Shown here: positions 36,671 through 49,542 of the stretch, piece after piece | How the letters are laid out: each line of letters begins with the position of its first letter | How positions within the stretch are numbered: position 1 is the first letter of the stretch | Assembly (NCBI GenBank): GCA_025677815.1 | Contig: JAIXMP010000015.1 | Coordinates: 310,001 to 374,000, forward strand | Direction of reading: 5' to 3' | Length of the DNA: 64,000 nt | Source: Phascolomyces articulosus | Lineage: Eukaryota; Mucoromycota; Mucoromycetes; Mucorales; Lichtheimiaceae | Notes under the pieces: generated by a model | What the model was told of the DNA's origin: nothing | The model's database searches: none | The model's input: only the letters and a program-made list of their open reading frames with translations | Translations under genes and position numbers: made by a program

Positions 36671-38914
36671 TCAATCAACCTTCATACGAGATTCTTTACA
36701 TCCATAAGCAGAAGGAGAGACCTCAATCAAATAACTGCGAGGTACTGAAATGGATGGGATATCAGTTTCGGGCCTATCAAAAAGATATGCGTACAAGCAT
36801 TTGATTACTGTTTCGTGACCAATAATCAATACGTCATTCTTTTCCCGTTCCAATTCCATAATAACGGCTTCTAATCGTACAGCAAGATCATGGTAAGACT
36901 ATAGAATATATTCCAGTTACAACAATTGATTAGTTTCTCCAATTCAATACACAACAGCTAATGTTCCTTTTTTTTTACCTCTGCTCGAGGATATCGATGA
37001 CGGTATGGATCAGCGCGTGCACGTTTCACTTCCTCTGGGAATTTTTCCTTAATTTCTGCCATTGTCATTCCATCCACTTCTCCAGGATTTATTTGTGTTA
37101 AAACAGAATGTTGTCTCACTGCAAACCCAGCATCTGCAAATGGTTGCGCTGTTTGTCTAGCTTTCTTACGGGTTGATGTCCAGACCTACAGCATATGTTT
37201 TTTAGTTAATCAATAGGTACACAAAAAAAAACGCCACTTATGATCCACCACCTATACACCCAATAATAAAAATAAGTGAACCTACAGCTAGAGGTCGTTC
37301 TTGTTCTTCTGGATTTCCAGAACCCGAGTTATTTTGTGCTCTATAATTCACAACAAATTCCTTCAAAGCTTTGGCATATGCGTGTCCTTCAGGGGAAAGT
37401 TCATCATCACCCTTATACCATTCTACATGATCTGTTCTTCCTGTCTGTAAATAGATATAAAGTGAAGAATTTAGTATTTTTTTTCTAAATATAGCAGTGA
37501 TATAATAAATGATGGCATTAATAAACTTACACGTGCAAAATAAATTTTTCGTGGTTGAACGTGAAGGTTCATCAAATAATATACAATGCGCGACTATATA
37601 TCCGATATAAAATTATGAAAATTAAGTACATGTGTAGTCCCATCTGATAACCATTCCTCTCTTCATATCCCCTTTTTTTATTACATACCTGAAGATAGCC
37701 CACTACATTATTGACAATAATTTTCTCTCCTACATTCAATAACTTGACAAAAGGAAGACCAGTATCAGAAATTGTTTCATAATGGTCGTTTAATCGTTCA
37801 ATTCGATGCTATGACAATAATAATAATAATATATGAGACGTCAATTTAGAAAATGTTTTTTTGTATCTGTTTCAACACGCGGTATCCAAATATATAAATC
37901 GATTATCCTTAATTATTACCGTATAATCTTTGACAGCCTCTTCTGGGTCCCATCCAACATACTAATAAGTACAGATAAATGATACGAGAAAATAAACATG
38001 GTGAGTGGATTAACGTGTTCCTGTGGATCTTTCCCTTTCATAAGATATATTTACATCAGGCGATGATATTTTTACGCTTCGAATATTTGCATAAACAATT
38101 TCTTGCTTTGTACATATCGATTCTATACAGTTTATAATGACTTTCACTTAGTATGGCTCTGTTTTTGCATTATTACTGCTAAAAATCCTTGTCAATGGTA
38201 TTACCAATGAATAATCCCTATCCAACCAAGTAAAAAAAAAGGAGATTAGTCATTGCTTTTTTTTTTATCGTCCCTGAACCAATACATTCTAACTTTATTT
38301 TATTGGAGATCTATGTTCTTACAGTGATATTATGACTAGCAAGCTTATCATAAAGTTCACGACGTCTATCTTCGGTGACATTATTGCCATCATAAATACC
38401 AACTTGACCACCTCCTTGTTCCAACCATTGTATCATATCATCCAAACAGTCATCTGCAATTTTTTCACGAACTGCTAAAGCATCCACATTGCCTTTTCAA
38501 ACACAATCTTTCTTGTTAGTATATCAAATTCACACACCTCTCTTTTTTTTTCTCACACACACAAAAAGAAAGTTTTGACGTTTACTTGGGTCAAACCAGT
38601 CATTAGGAATCGTGCCCATGCGTTCACGACGATAATTGCCTACACTAAATACTTTAGTGCTTACACCGAGCCAACGAAGATATCGGCATAATGATCTCGA
38701 TACATGGGTTTTACCACGAGCAGGAAGTCTTATGTCATATCAAAAGGACAAAAAAAGAAAAAAAGTAGTAAGGTGTTTGTTGGTTTTTATTCTATAATCT
38801 CGGTCCATTCACAAGTTCATTTTATTTATTTCTTTTTTACCCAACAGTAATAATGGCGACAGCACCTGCATGGAAAAGTCGACCACTTTCAGTTTTATAT
38901 AATTGTGCGGCCAT
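36671..38914 (-). CDS. 6-phosphofructo-2-kinase, with phosphatase domain lacking its catalytic His
   Basis: Eleven exons in transcription order: 38841-38914, 38586-38728, 38323-38492, 38205-38217 (13 nt), 38055-38122, 37920-37961, 37689-37808, 37531-37593, 37286-37444, 36979-37185 and 36671-36898, 428 aa. The kinase half is complete: P-loop GLPARGKTHVSRSL (residues 25-38), NYRRERMG, YDGNNVT, FIESIC and VKISSPDYVGWD. The second half has the bisphosphatase fold, but the phospho-accepting RHGE motif reads ARTGRTD with Thr at about 232. The second His (IIGHETVIKC, about 381) remains. It should make fructose 2,6-bisphosphate, a glycolysis activator, without breaking it down, like budding-yeast enzymes that lost this His. 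Confidence 0.93.
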
Positions 38915-41694
38915 GATAGGAAGAAAGAAACGAAAAGAAGTATATTTTATTCAAGATTTGAAACTGAAGCATATTTCTTCACTCAGAAAAAAAATGTGGA
39001 GTAATAAACCTAGCCCGGGTTTGGTCGGAACGATCGAAAGTTTATTTTTGCAAGTATATTTATTTTTGTCGGCTGATATTATTGTTGTTATAAAGGATGT
39101 TCCAGAATAAGATGGCATGCTTCATAATTTTGCTACCCTCCCTCTTTACCCTAGTATTGACTATCTGCATCATTATCCTATTTTTTTTAGTTACATTGCA
39201 TTATACTTGTATGATAATAAAGGGAATGCACGGATCAATATATTTATTTATATAATTATGCATCGCAACAGGAATCAAAAAAAAGAGCGAAATTCCGATT
39301 CATGATCATCTTACAAGTAAAGTTGGCAAAGTGTACATGTTGACATATGATGATGGCACGGGCACATGTTCCCTGGTCAAAGAAGCAGTCCTACATCACA
39401 TAATTCTTCCAGCCTTCCATTTCAATTAAAAGGTGGTATTTCGTACATCATATTCCTGATACCGTTGCTTCATGTACAAATTACAGGAAAGAATAGATTG
39501 TATTGCACTACCAAATGAATTCAACACTTCCAGATACCAGCCAATGAATTTTATAATATAGAATTTTGCATAATTGACTCGTGTCAATTTTTAATTACAA
39601 AATATTTATACGACATAAACTTTTCGTTCAAATTTATAAATACATAACTGATAACTCAAAAGACATTGTGATTGATATAAAAAGCGAAATAAGACCCGAG
39701 ACAGTCATAGTAGTTAAAAGTATAAAATAATATCCACATTTATTTTTGTCCTCAGGCAAATTAAATTGCTTCCATGCAACCTAATAAATATTAAAAATAA
39801 TCCCTTTTCAGTTTAAACGGTTCATTCAATATAAAAAAAAACAACTCAATACATTCACCTTTGATGAATATGATCTATTCTTCATCAGCTCTCAAATACA
39901 GATAAACAGAGGACACGTACTTAAATAAATTGCTCCACAGATTGCATTCTCTCTCCTGAGCTCGTATCCTTCACAGCCCAGTCGATATCTGTAAGAATCA
40001 TTCCGTATGGTTATTCAACAGATTTGTGGCTGGTATGACTAACTTTAATTCAGGGATCTCACGGATAACAGTAAGATTACCAGCATTATTCATTCTCTTA
40101 CATACGGGTGGCAAACCCTTGAATCTAAGAGTTGAGTTGGACAGATCATTGAATTGCATCCCATAGCCTTGAACATTCTATCTAAGTTTCAGAGAGATAA
40201 TATATATGTCAATATTATATTAGAACCAAACTCTCGCCCTAAAATCGCGTTTTCATATAAATGCATTTGCAGAAATTTAAAGACTGTGATAACATTTGAA
40301 TGGAAAACAAATATTTATATCTATTTTTGGCTATAAGTGTAAATTGATTGTAAATTGTACTATAAAACAAACTGTATACATACAGCGGTGCCCCAGCATC
40401 TCTTAGCTTTGTTATCATTTTACGTCAACTTTTAGATAAAAAATTGGTAATTTAATAAAAATGATAATAAATGAGTTTTTTAATATATGTGCTAATTTAA
40501 CGAATAATTTCTTGTTCCACAGAAGAGAACAAAAGCCGTTCATTTCATCATCCGAAGATATATTATTCATTAGCAGGTTTATGCAATAGACGACATGTAT
40601 GTGTACCAAGACAAGCTTAGTGATACGGTAATATTGAATTCTTCTTTTCCATATAAAATAATGTGACAAACAAGTTTGCATTAAGGTACAGATAATGACT
40701 CATAAAAAGCATAAGAAAAAGTCCAAAAAAGTTATTTTTTGCATGCATAGTGGCAGGTATGTATTCAAAGAGAATTGAAACGTATATATTATACCCTGTC
40801 AGAAAAGTTAAGTTAGATGGTAGAAAAATAGGCAAGTCATTACAAGAAGAACCGAGTTATTATTTAATGATAATTTGGGTTCCCACAATTTTGTTATATA
40901 AACACTATTTATTGTTTAACCGCAACCATAAATTTTTAATATAACCAGATCTTGCTGCGAACAAGAAATAGCTCAACAAAGGTTTCCCAAGATTGGGAGT
41001 TTCTTTAATAACTTAATGACAAATCAATCCAACCATCTAATGAAAGATCATTTACAAATTGTATTCCATTTTGAATCATAGTACAATAATAAATGTTTAG
41101 TTAATATTAGAAGAGAGAAAAAGAAAGGAAAGGAAGGATTATAGAACACTGCACAGACAACCCATTTGTTATTGGCTTCTATATGTCTCCGCTTTATATA
41201 TTTTTTGCACCAAACCACGTTGTATTCTGCCTAGTTAATTAATTGAAGAGGCATTCTTTTTAAACTTTCTTTTTCTTTATTACATACACCTTCCTTTTCT
41301 CTCTTTTGTTTTTTCTTGGTTTCTTGTAGAGCAAAAAGACACACGCACACACATATATTCTTTTTTTTCATTGCATTCATCTTTGTATATATTCCTTCAT
41401 TTTAACCATTGGATCACTTTATTAAACCAAGCAGCTGGTAACTCTATATATTTTCTTTATTTATAGTTGCAGAACCTGTCCCCTTTTCTATACTTCCCCC
41501 ACCCCTAAAGTTTCATATGCTAACTAACTTGTCAAGGTTTTCTTTGTCTATTTCTTTTCATAACATACTTTCAACAAAAACAAACAAATTATTGAGAACA
41601 GAAAAAAAAAGATACGAAGGAATAGTCTTTTTCCCCCTTTTTCTTTTCACCTTTCTTTGTCCTTACATTCGAATCGCAAAAACAGTAATAGTAC
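38915..41694. other. Gene-poor region
   Basis: About 2.8 kb between the divergent PFKFB-type and DYRK genes. The last 400 bases are pyrimidine-rich and probably 5' leader and promoter of the kinase gene. A faint minus-strand coding trace near 39930-40165 is listed separately. The rest shows only AT-rich sequence. Confidence 0.5.
39934..40165 (-). pseudogene. Possible relic coding fragment
   Basis: On the minus strand an ATG near 40162 opens about 53 codons with balanced composition (GLPPVCKRMNNAGNLTVIRE, then IPELKLVIP), unlike its surroundings. It is followed by an acceptor-like CTTACAG and a second short open stretch in either of two frames (DIDWAVKDTSSGERMQS or YRLGCEGYELRREN). No promoter, partner exon or known family is visible. 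It could be the tail of a decayed repeat gene or chance. Confidence 0.22.
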
Positions 41695-44600
41695 ATGTCT
41701 TCATCGAGAGCCCGCGATTACGAATATTCACTCTTTGAAAAGAATGGTGAAAAAGTGAGGACGACATTAACAGAAGCTCGAGCACATGAAGAAAGCAAGA
41801 ATAAAGAGAACCATCCATCTACGCGTCGAAAAAGTTTCAGGTCACCTCCAAAGTTCTATCAACGACATCAACCAAAACCAGAGGATACATCATATATGAC
41901 CGAGGATAATATGTTACTGTCTATGGCACGTAGTAACAAAAATATAGCAGCCACGCCAACTACAACAACAAATACCTCCAATTATCAAAGTAACACATTA
42001 CCTACTCAAAAATCTCTATCCAATCTTACTGGAGAACCTACAGTGAGACGACGTAAAAGTTTAATTGGATCATTTGATTTGAAATTTGGTCGTTCGAAAT
42101 CACGGCAACAACAACAGCAACAAGAACACTTATTATCAGCACCAGAAGTACCATCTGCTTCATCATCGTATGAAGAATTAGTACCAATAGTACCCTCATC
42201 CCAATTATCTACCACAGCTCCGCCTCATCCACATCACGTTGTCCAACAACAGCCTGTGCGCAGTAGCAGTAATAGCATGTTAATGGGACAGGAGAACAAT
42301 AATAATATTGGTCATGGTATGGTTGCTCCTGCAGGGGCAGATCCAGGGGTGAATTATGATAACTATTATCAACCTGCTCTACGGGCTCCTTTTGACCCTG
42401 AAGCCACATCTTCCATCACTTCCAGTATTGAACGTAATCCATCAATGGATTCGAATATTTCCAAAGTCAGCACCTATGAATATACTCCAGAGGAATTATA
42501 TTCGACCATCTCTACGGCAAACCATTGGTTAGAAAAACAACAAGCCGAAAGTAACACTATCAGTAACAGCAGCAAAGATAAAGGAAAAGGAAAAAGTCGA
42601 TCAGTATCTCATCATAGTGGGATGAGTGGCATTATTGGATTATCTTCCTCTGATGGGAATAGTGAACGGATGCAACTGGATCAGGAACAAATGTTGTATA
42701 ATAATAGTACTACGCAATTACGTCCTCGTGCCCGATCTTTGCGTGATAAAACTCGTCAACAACAGGTTTCACAAGAAAAACTCAAACCGACAAAAGAAGA
42801 AACACCTGCAACTACAATGGCTGCCACTACTACAAGTACTTCAACAACGTCAAATACACGTAATAGTCATCATCGTGCGTCAAGATCGAGATCGCGTGTG
42901 TTGAGATCCCCGCCACCTCCGCAAGCTAATGCTGTGGATGATGTACCACCAAGTCTACCAAATGTGGATGTAAGACAAATCAAAAATGAAATTAATGCCA
43001 CTCCGAATACAGTACCACAACAACCTCCACCTCCTCCTCTACGTGGATCCTCTCTAGCCGTTTCAGCAAACAATACTCCCGCCACCGCTTCCAAGGAGAG
43101 TGTGAATACGGCACCCAATACGCCTACAGCTAGTACTAGCAATAAAGCTGCAGATCACCACTTAACAGCCAATGTTATTTATAATGTCAAACGACGATTG
43201 AGTTTAGGTAAAGATCGCAGTGGTGGCAAGAGTCATTCGGGTAACAGTAACAACAATAGCAAGGAGACATTGGATTTGGATCGTAAAAGTTTACCTGCCA
43301 ATTTCGCATCCAATCGAGAACCTCGTAAACGTACATTATCCAATGGATCAACTTTGAAAACCAATAGTATGGTACCTCCGTCTGAACATCGTCGTAAATC
43401 TGGAAGTAATACAGCAGGGTTTGCAACAATACCATTACCTCGAACATCATCCATGGGATCATCAGCAACAGCAACAGACACAGCTGGGTCTAGTCGACGA
43501 TCAGGTAATAATACTTCACCTGTTCCTCCTCTTCCTTCTCACCAAGGAGCTCACATTACAAAGAAAAGATCCCAAGAAGATATTGCTTCAACAACACGTC
43601 AACAATTAGTTCCGCCTGTACCTCCAGTACCACGACATCATTCATTAGCACCCACGACCGCAGATGGTAAAAGATCAAGCAAAACAGATGCAAGTAGCAG
43701 AGCAAGCAGTAGTAGTAGTTTTGGTCGCAGTGGGTTATCTGGAGATGAGCAACAACAGCAACAACATTCAACGACAGCAGCCACTACCGCCACAAAACGG
43801 TCTTTGCGGCGACAGATTAGTCATGGATCATCAATAGGTGACACCGAGGATAGTGATACGGGGGACAAACGTGTAACACGGACCAAAAAGAAGTCGATTA
43901 CTGAGGAACCTGTTGGTAAACCGACACGGCCATCCAATGAAAGTGGTTTTGTATTGTGGAATCCAAATAAAAATAATGGGAATAGCGCGCAAGAAACAGT
44001 AGGGGATCACCATCACCAAGTTGCTTCTTCTACGAAAAAATCAACAATAAACAATACAACAACCCGCCGACGTGGACAAGTAATGTTTTCTCTCTCATTT
44101 TATATGATATATATTTGTAAAAACAAGGTTTCGGTTATTAATCATTAAAAAACAAATAACCTTTTTATATAGACTTTGCCTGGTAGTTTAGCAACACCAC
44201 CCCCATTACCAACTGCACCTTTGCCTCCCATGAAGGTGGAACCATTGAATATGACGATACCACCAGAAGGTACGACTCGACGAAAAGTACACAAATCACC
44301 TGCTATTGGACAAAAAGCAACGACGCCTACGCGTATACCCATGTCCAATACCAAAACTTCATTTTCTGCTACAACAACCCCTGTTGGACGAAGTGGAACC
44401 AGTAGTGAAGAAGAAATCATTTATGGTGATGGAAACAAGGTACGACGGAAAAAACCAGAACGACGTTTATCACGAAGTAAATCGGGAAGTGGTGGTAAAT
44501 CACCCCGTGTACCATCTTCTACCGGAACATCACCTAGAGCGCGTCCCAAACATACTAGTAGCAGTACGACAACTAATAGTAGTGATGGAGGAGGAAGTGG

Positions 44601-47201
44601 AAGTCGTGATGGAAAAACATCATCTCAGTTATATTATTCAACAACAAGTAATGGTGGTAAACCCGTAACAGTTGGTGCATCACCAAGATTAGGAGCTCAA
44701 ACAATCGCAGAAACAGGTAGAACAAGAAAAACAAGTACAACCGCTGCAACTGCTGGATCATTAGGTCGTGCCACATCACTTCATGTTCCAACAGTATCAA
44801 GTCGTAAGAGTTCTCGTGCATCTTCGGAATTGGATCCAACCGATAAAGGTAAATATATATAACCTTTTTTTATTATTTATCAATAATTAGGGTGAGTGGA
44901 TCCAAAGTAACTGGATGTTTAAATTAATAAAATGTGCATGTTTTTGTTTTGTTTACCCATCCAATCAGCTGCCCAACCTCGTGCTCTCAGCTTGCATGAC
45001 AAGTTATGCTCAATGGAAGAAGAATATTCTGGAAAGCATTCTGTTGGATTGGAACCGAACAATGAACGACGTAGTAAAACCAGCACAAATCATCATAGTC
45101 AACATCCTGTGCCACAGCAACACCAACAGCAAGATGAGCACTTGTCACCTCCAATTGCCTCTGTCATGCCACCCATTAAAAGACGTGCCAGTGAAAGTGC
45201 TGCTGTGGATAAACGCAATCAAGAACAAGCACCTGTGCGATCACCTAAGAGTTCACATACCGTGCTCAAATATTATAAACAGTTTCTTTCGCATTATGAA
45301 CAACAAGAAGTGGCCAAATACGATCATATATACTTTATGGGTCCACATGCCAAAAAGATCAATGGTCGACCCGATAATCCAATTTTGAACTATGGTTACG
45401 ATGATGATCGTGGTGATTATCATTTAGTGATGCAAGATCATTTGGCTTATCGATATGAAGTATTGGATGCGTTAGGTCAAGGTTCATTTGGTCAAGTTGT
45501 CAAATGCTTAGATCACAAGACTGGACAAACAGTGGCTATCAAATTGATTCGTAACAAGAAACGTTTCCATGCTCAAGCTGCAACAGAAGTCAAGATTCTT
45601 AAAGATCTAGTTCGATGGGTAAATAGATGGGAACATTATGACCTTTTTTTTTCTTTTTTTTAAAAAAAAATACCATATAAAAGTATTGTTAACAACTCAT
45701 CGCATTGAATACTTTATATATAACAGGATCCTGATGATCAATTCCACAATATTCGAATGACAGATTACTTTTATTTTAGAAATCATTTGTGTGTAGCATT
45801 CGAATGTCTCAGTATGAATTTATATGAATTTATCAAGAGTAACAACTTCCAAGGATTCAGTTTAAGTTTAATTCGAAGGTAATAAAATACTAGAAAAAGA
45901 GTGATACAAAGGTACTGGTGGTACGAAATAAAACTTATGATTCTGACTTTAATTTTGTTTGTGTTATCAGATTCACTATCCAAATTCTACAATCTTTATG
46001 TTTGCTTCATGAACACCGAGTCATTCATTGTGACTTGAAACCCGAGGTATATAATATATATTGAAAATTCGAACGAGATTCTTGAAAATGAAACTAAACA
46101 TTACCCATTTTTTTTAAATAAATGTAGAATATTCTATTGAAGCACCCATCCAAGAGCACCATCAAAGTAATTGATTTTGGTAGCAGTTGCTTAGAGAGTG
46201 AACGTGTTTATACATATATCCAGAGTCGATTTTATCGTGCACCTGAAGTCATTTTAGGAATGACATATGGATTACCGATCGATATGTGGAGTTTGGGATG
46301 TATATTGGCAGAACTTTATACAGGTCTTCCTATTTTCCCTGGTGAAAGTGAACAAGAACAACTTGCATGTATTATGGAAATCCTTGGTGTTCCAGATCGT
46401 TATTTAATTGATAGAAGTTCACGGCGGAGACTATTTTTTGGTAAGTGGATGAGAGCAAGAGACGATATATTATTATTTTATTACAGGATATAATTAAATG
46501 AGGCTTAGTTGTTGATTTTTTGGGGGGAGGGAAAGGAAAAAGGAAGAGAGGTGCACCGTTGGGAAGGAAAAAAAAAAAGATGGGGAGTGAAAAGAAGTAA
46601 TTTATATATATAAAACAGGATCATATACTAATTTTAGAATATATAATAAATAGATTCAAATGGTCATGCACGTATTATTCCCAACTCAAGAGGTAAAAAG
46701 AGAAGACCAGGAACAAAATCAGTTATGCAAGCGTTACGTTGCCATGACCGTCTCTTTGTTGATTTTATTGAACGATGTCTTCGATGGGATCCTGATAGAC
46801 GTATGCGTCCACATGAAGCACTACGTCATGAATGGATTAAACGAGCTGTTCCTATGACTGTTAGTACTTCAGGTACTACTCAACATAGATCCAAACATCT
46901 TTCAACACCGAAAATAGCAAGCGGGTAAGTAATAGAACTTGGGGAGTAAATCAACCATGTTCAGAAACAAGAGGAGTATATATACTAAAGTATATGTGGA
47001 CTGGATATTAGTAGTAATATGGATTCTCAACATCATACCCAAAATCATCATAATCACCGCTCGTTGGGCGTGAATAGTATTACAAATAATACTACTGTTG
47101 GAGGAGGCGGAGGAGCCATTGTATATTCCGGAGGAGATACATTTACAAAAACAAACTCGATGGTTTTGGTCGACGACTATTATTATACAAATAATAATTA
47201 A
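41695..47201 (+). CDS. DYRK-family dual-specificity kinase (Pom1/DYRK2-like)
   Basis: Eight exons: 41695-44079, 44173-44848, 44969-45618, 45727-45878, 45971-46046, 46128-46440, 46654-46924 and 47015-47201, 1569 aa. Residues 1 to about 1120 are disordered, Ser/Thr/Gln-rich with many basic clusters (RRRKS, RRQIS). The DYRK homology box [12 protein letters not shown] precedes the kinase (about 1183-1490): [49 protein letters not shown] with the autophosphorylated second Tyr, and DMWSLGC. CMGC insert and C-lobe are present. Class II DYRKs in fungi (Pom1) set polarity and cell-size timing. It is far longer than Pom1 (1087 aa) because of the N-terminus. The last exon has a Gly/Asn-rich tail and tandem TAGTAG acceptors. 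Confidence 0.93.
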
Positions 47202-47661
47202 AATGATAATTCCCATTAAATAACAACAACCTCATCATCAACAATATACAAACAACATAAAACCTACATATATACAACTATAAAAAACCGCACGATTCAT
47301 TTGTAATATATCACAATGGCATATTTACTACAAAAAAATACAGCACAACACATATACTACTAGTTCATATTACATATTCTTTTTATATTGCTCTACATTA
47401 CCCCATCTTGTACCTTTTTTTTCCCTTTGAACATATATACATAACACCAACAATGATATTCCCCTTCTACCTATCTTTATTTCTTTACTACTTGTAGATT
47501 TTTGTTTCTTATTTTCAAAATAGTATTTTTATTGCTTATTGTTTAAATTTATCATGGGTGAATAATGAACATGATTTTTTTTCCATCAATGAGATTGAGA
47601 TGGTACGTAAAAATTGAATATGGATTGTTCAACAAAAGAAAATAAAATATATACAAAAAAA
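47202..47661. other. Convergent intergenic region
   Basis: This is the 3' to 3' spacer between the DYRK gene and the small secreted protein. It is AT-rich with CAACAA-type sequence and T-runs. No gene is seen. Confidence 0.5.
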
Positions 47662-47889
47662 TTATCCACAAAGATGGCGGCCATTTACTTCAGTCATGGG
47701 TGCGTTGTTACAGCAGGCATTCATCATAGGATCCACTCCTTTCTTTGCACAACAAGTGTTGGTTTTTTTTACACATTCAAAGTCGGGACCACAGCTTCCA
47801 TCAGGATTACAGGGAGTAGCTTTGGATGCTACACTAACAATAAGCAAGGCCATCATAGCGGCAATCATGGGAATGAATCGATATTGCAT
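47662..47889 (-). CDS. Small secreted cysteine-rich protein
   Basis: Single exon, 75 aa from the ATG at 47889. In-frame codons upstream are lysine- and histidine-rich without a hydrophobic stretch, so the later Met was chosen because it starts a clear signal peptide (MQYRFIPMIAAMMALLIVSV, cleavage likely after ASKA). The mature part of about 51 residues has eight cysteines: CNPDGSC, FEC, TCC, NACC and a C-terminal HLCG, suggesting four disulphides. The spacing with two CC pairs recalls small secreted fungal proteins and knottin-like folds, but I cannot name a family. It might be a wall-associated, antimicrobial or effector-like protein; nothing here decides. Confidence 0.8.
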   Translation of the reverse strand: MQYRFIPMIAAMMALLIVSVASKATPCNPDGSCGPDFECVKKTNTCCAKKGVDPMMNACCNNAPMTEVNGRHLCG

Positions 47890-48743
47890 AATGGATAGAT
47901 GGAGAGTAGTACTATTTGCAAGATTGGTTGTGTGTTGTTTTTCGGTATTAAAAAAGTTGTGAGAGTGAAAAAAAGGGTGGTGAATGGGTCTCCTATTTAT
48001 ATATTTTTTTTCTTGTAAACCAAGATAATCCAAAAATGGCAGTGATTTAGAACCAACAAATGTTTGTTACCCTAATTTACAGTTATTGGCTCTTACCACT
48101 ATTTCGAGTGATGAGGCCTTCTTGCGACATCATTCAAGAGGTTAGTTAGACCCAGGTGAAATTAAAGGAGAATAATTGGGGGGGAGGAAATGCATCCATA
48201 AATAGCAATTCAATGCACAAAATGTCACGCATGTCAAAATTCAATATGATAATAAATTGAATAGTAATAAAAAAAGAAGGCTTACTTTCTATATTTAACA
48301 TGTTCCAAAATTCGAAGGGGTGCGATCTAATGAGTGCATAAAAAATCAATACACCGTCTTATACTACGCTCATTTGTTTCGGAAAAGAGATAGAAATGGG
48401 CACAGCTTCATTTCCTTCAAAACTATTAATATTATTATATTATTATGTCATCATCTACTTCGTTACCACTGCTATTTTTATCATGTATTAAAGTTCACTT
48501 TACTGAAGGAGATATATTTATATATATTGCTGTTATTCATGTACATATAATGTTAGGTTAAACAAGTAGAAACCGCACTAACAGGTTTTATAATAGTCAA
48601 TTTTATTTTAGGGTCAATAATCGCATTATATATATAGGCCGGAGGTTTTCTGTAAAGAATTCTCCCCGAATAACAAGGAGGGGTATTTATGATGTATTTA
48701 ATTATCATTTTAACCAGATTGTAAGCCAGAAAGGACGCCTGTA

Positions 48744-48774
<31 letters not shown>

Positions 48775-49542
48775 GCTTTAAGTATGATTAATACTTGCAG
48801 GAGATACATTGATTTGACTTGCTGATATACACATTGTTTCACTATAAGGAATGTGGAATATTATTACGGCAATGTAAAAAGTAGTAATATATTACATGTG
48901 CATAGGAATGAAAAAACCAAATGGATGTAAAAGAGCATTTAAATACGAGGTAGTGAATAAGGAAGTGATACGTAGGAGTAGATATTTGCTACATTAATTA
49001 TATATACGATTGTGATTTACTTACTTTTATTTCTTTCGTCGATCCATCTTTTTCCAACCTGCTTGTTAGTATAAGCATAAAGCACTCCTCCCCTTTCCCA
49101 GATTATTATATACTTATACAATGTGCCATTTATTTTACGCCTCATTATAATAAAGTTACCATTAATGTTTCTTTTTGAATTCTTCTTATTTTTTTTTCAT
49201 TTAAGAAGAGAGCCAATTATTATAACAAATAGTAGTATCATCTCTCCTTTTATCATTAACATAGCTATTACCATCATCTGTGAGGAAGATATATATTATA
49301 TAAATGATAAAATGGATTATTATTATTAACACTCTATTCTCCAAATCAGTCCTATTTTTTTGACCTGTTTCTTTGCTCTATATATCACGTATAACCAATG
49401 CTCAAAATAATAGCATCAAAAGCTACATAAAAAAATCATGTAGTAGAAAAATGTATGGCGCAGAATATTATGGTTTTATTACTATTTTTGTGTGCTGATT
49501 ATCAGATCACTGAATTACTATTACTCCTACTATTTTAAACCA
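47890..49542. other. Intergenic region
   Basis: About 1.65 kb. The first 150 bases upstream of the secreted-protein ATG probably hold its promoter. A (TA)n run lies at about 48744-48770. No credible coding or structured RNA signal is seen in the rest. Confidence 0.5.
48744..48770. repeat. (TA)n microsatellite
   Basis: About 13 TA dinucleotides in an uninterrupted run within non-coding sequence. Confidence 0.9.

Noticed and set aside
41517..41738. 73-codon ORF just ahead of the DYRK gene
   Set aside because: It overlaps the pyrimidine-rich leader in another frame and has no conserved features; it is likely 5' untranslated sequence.
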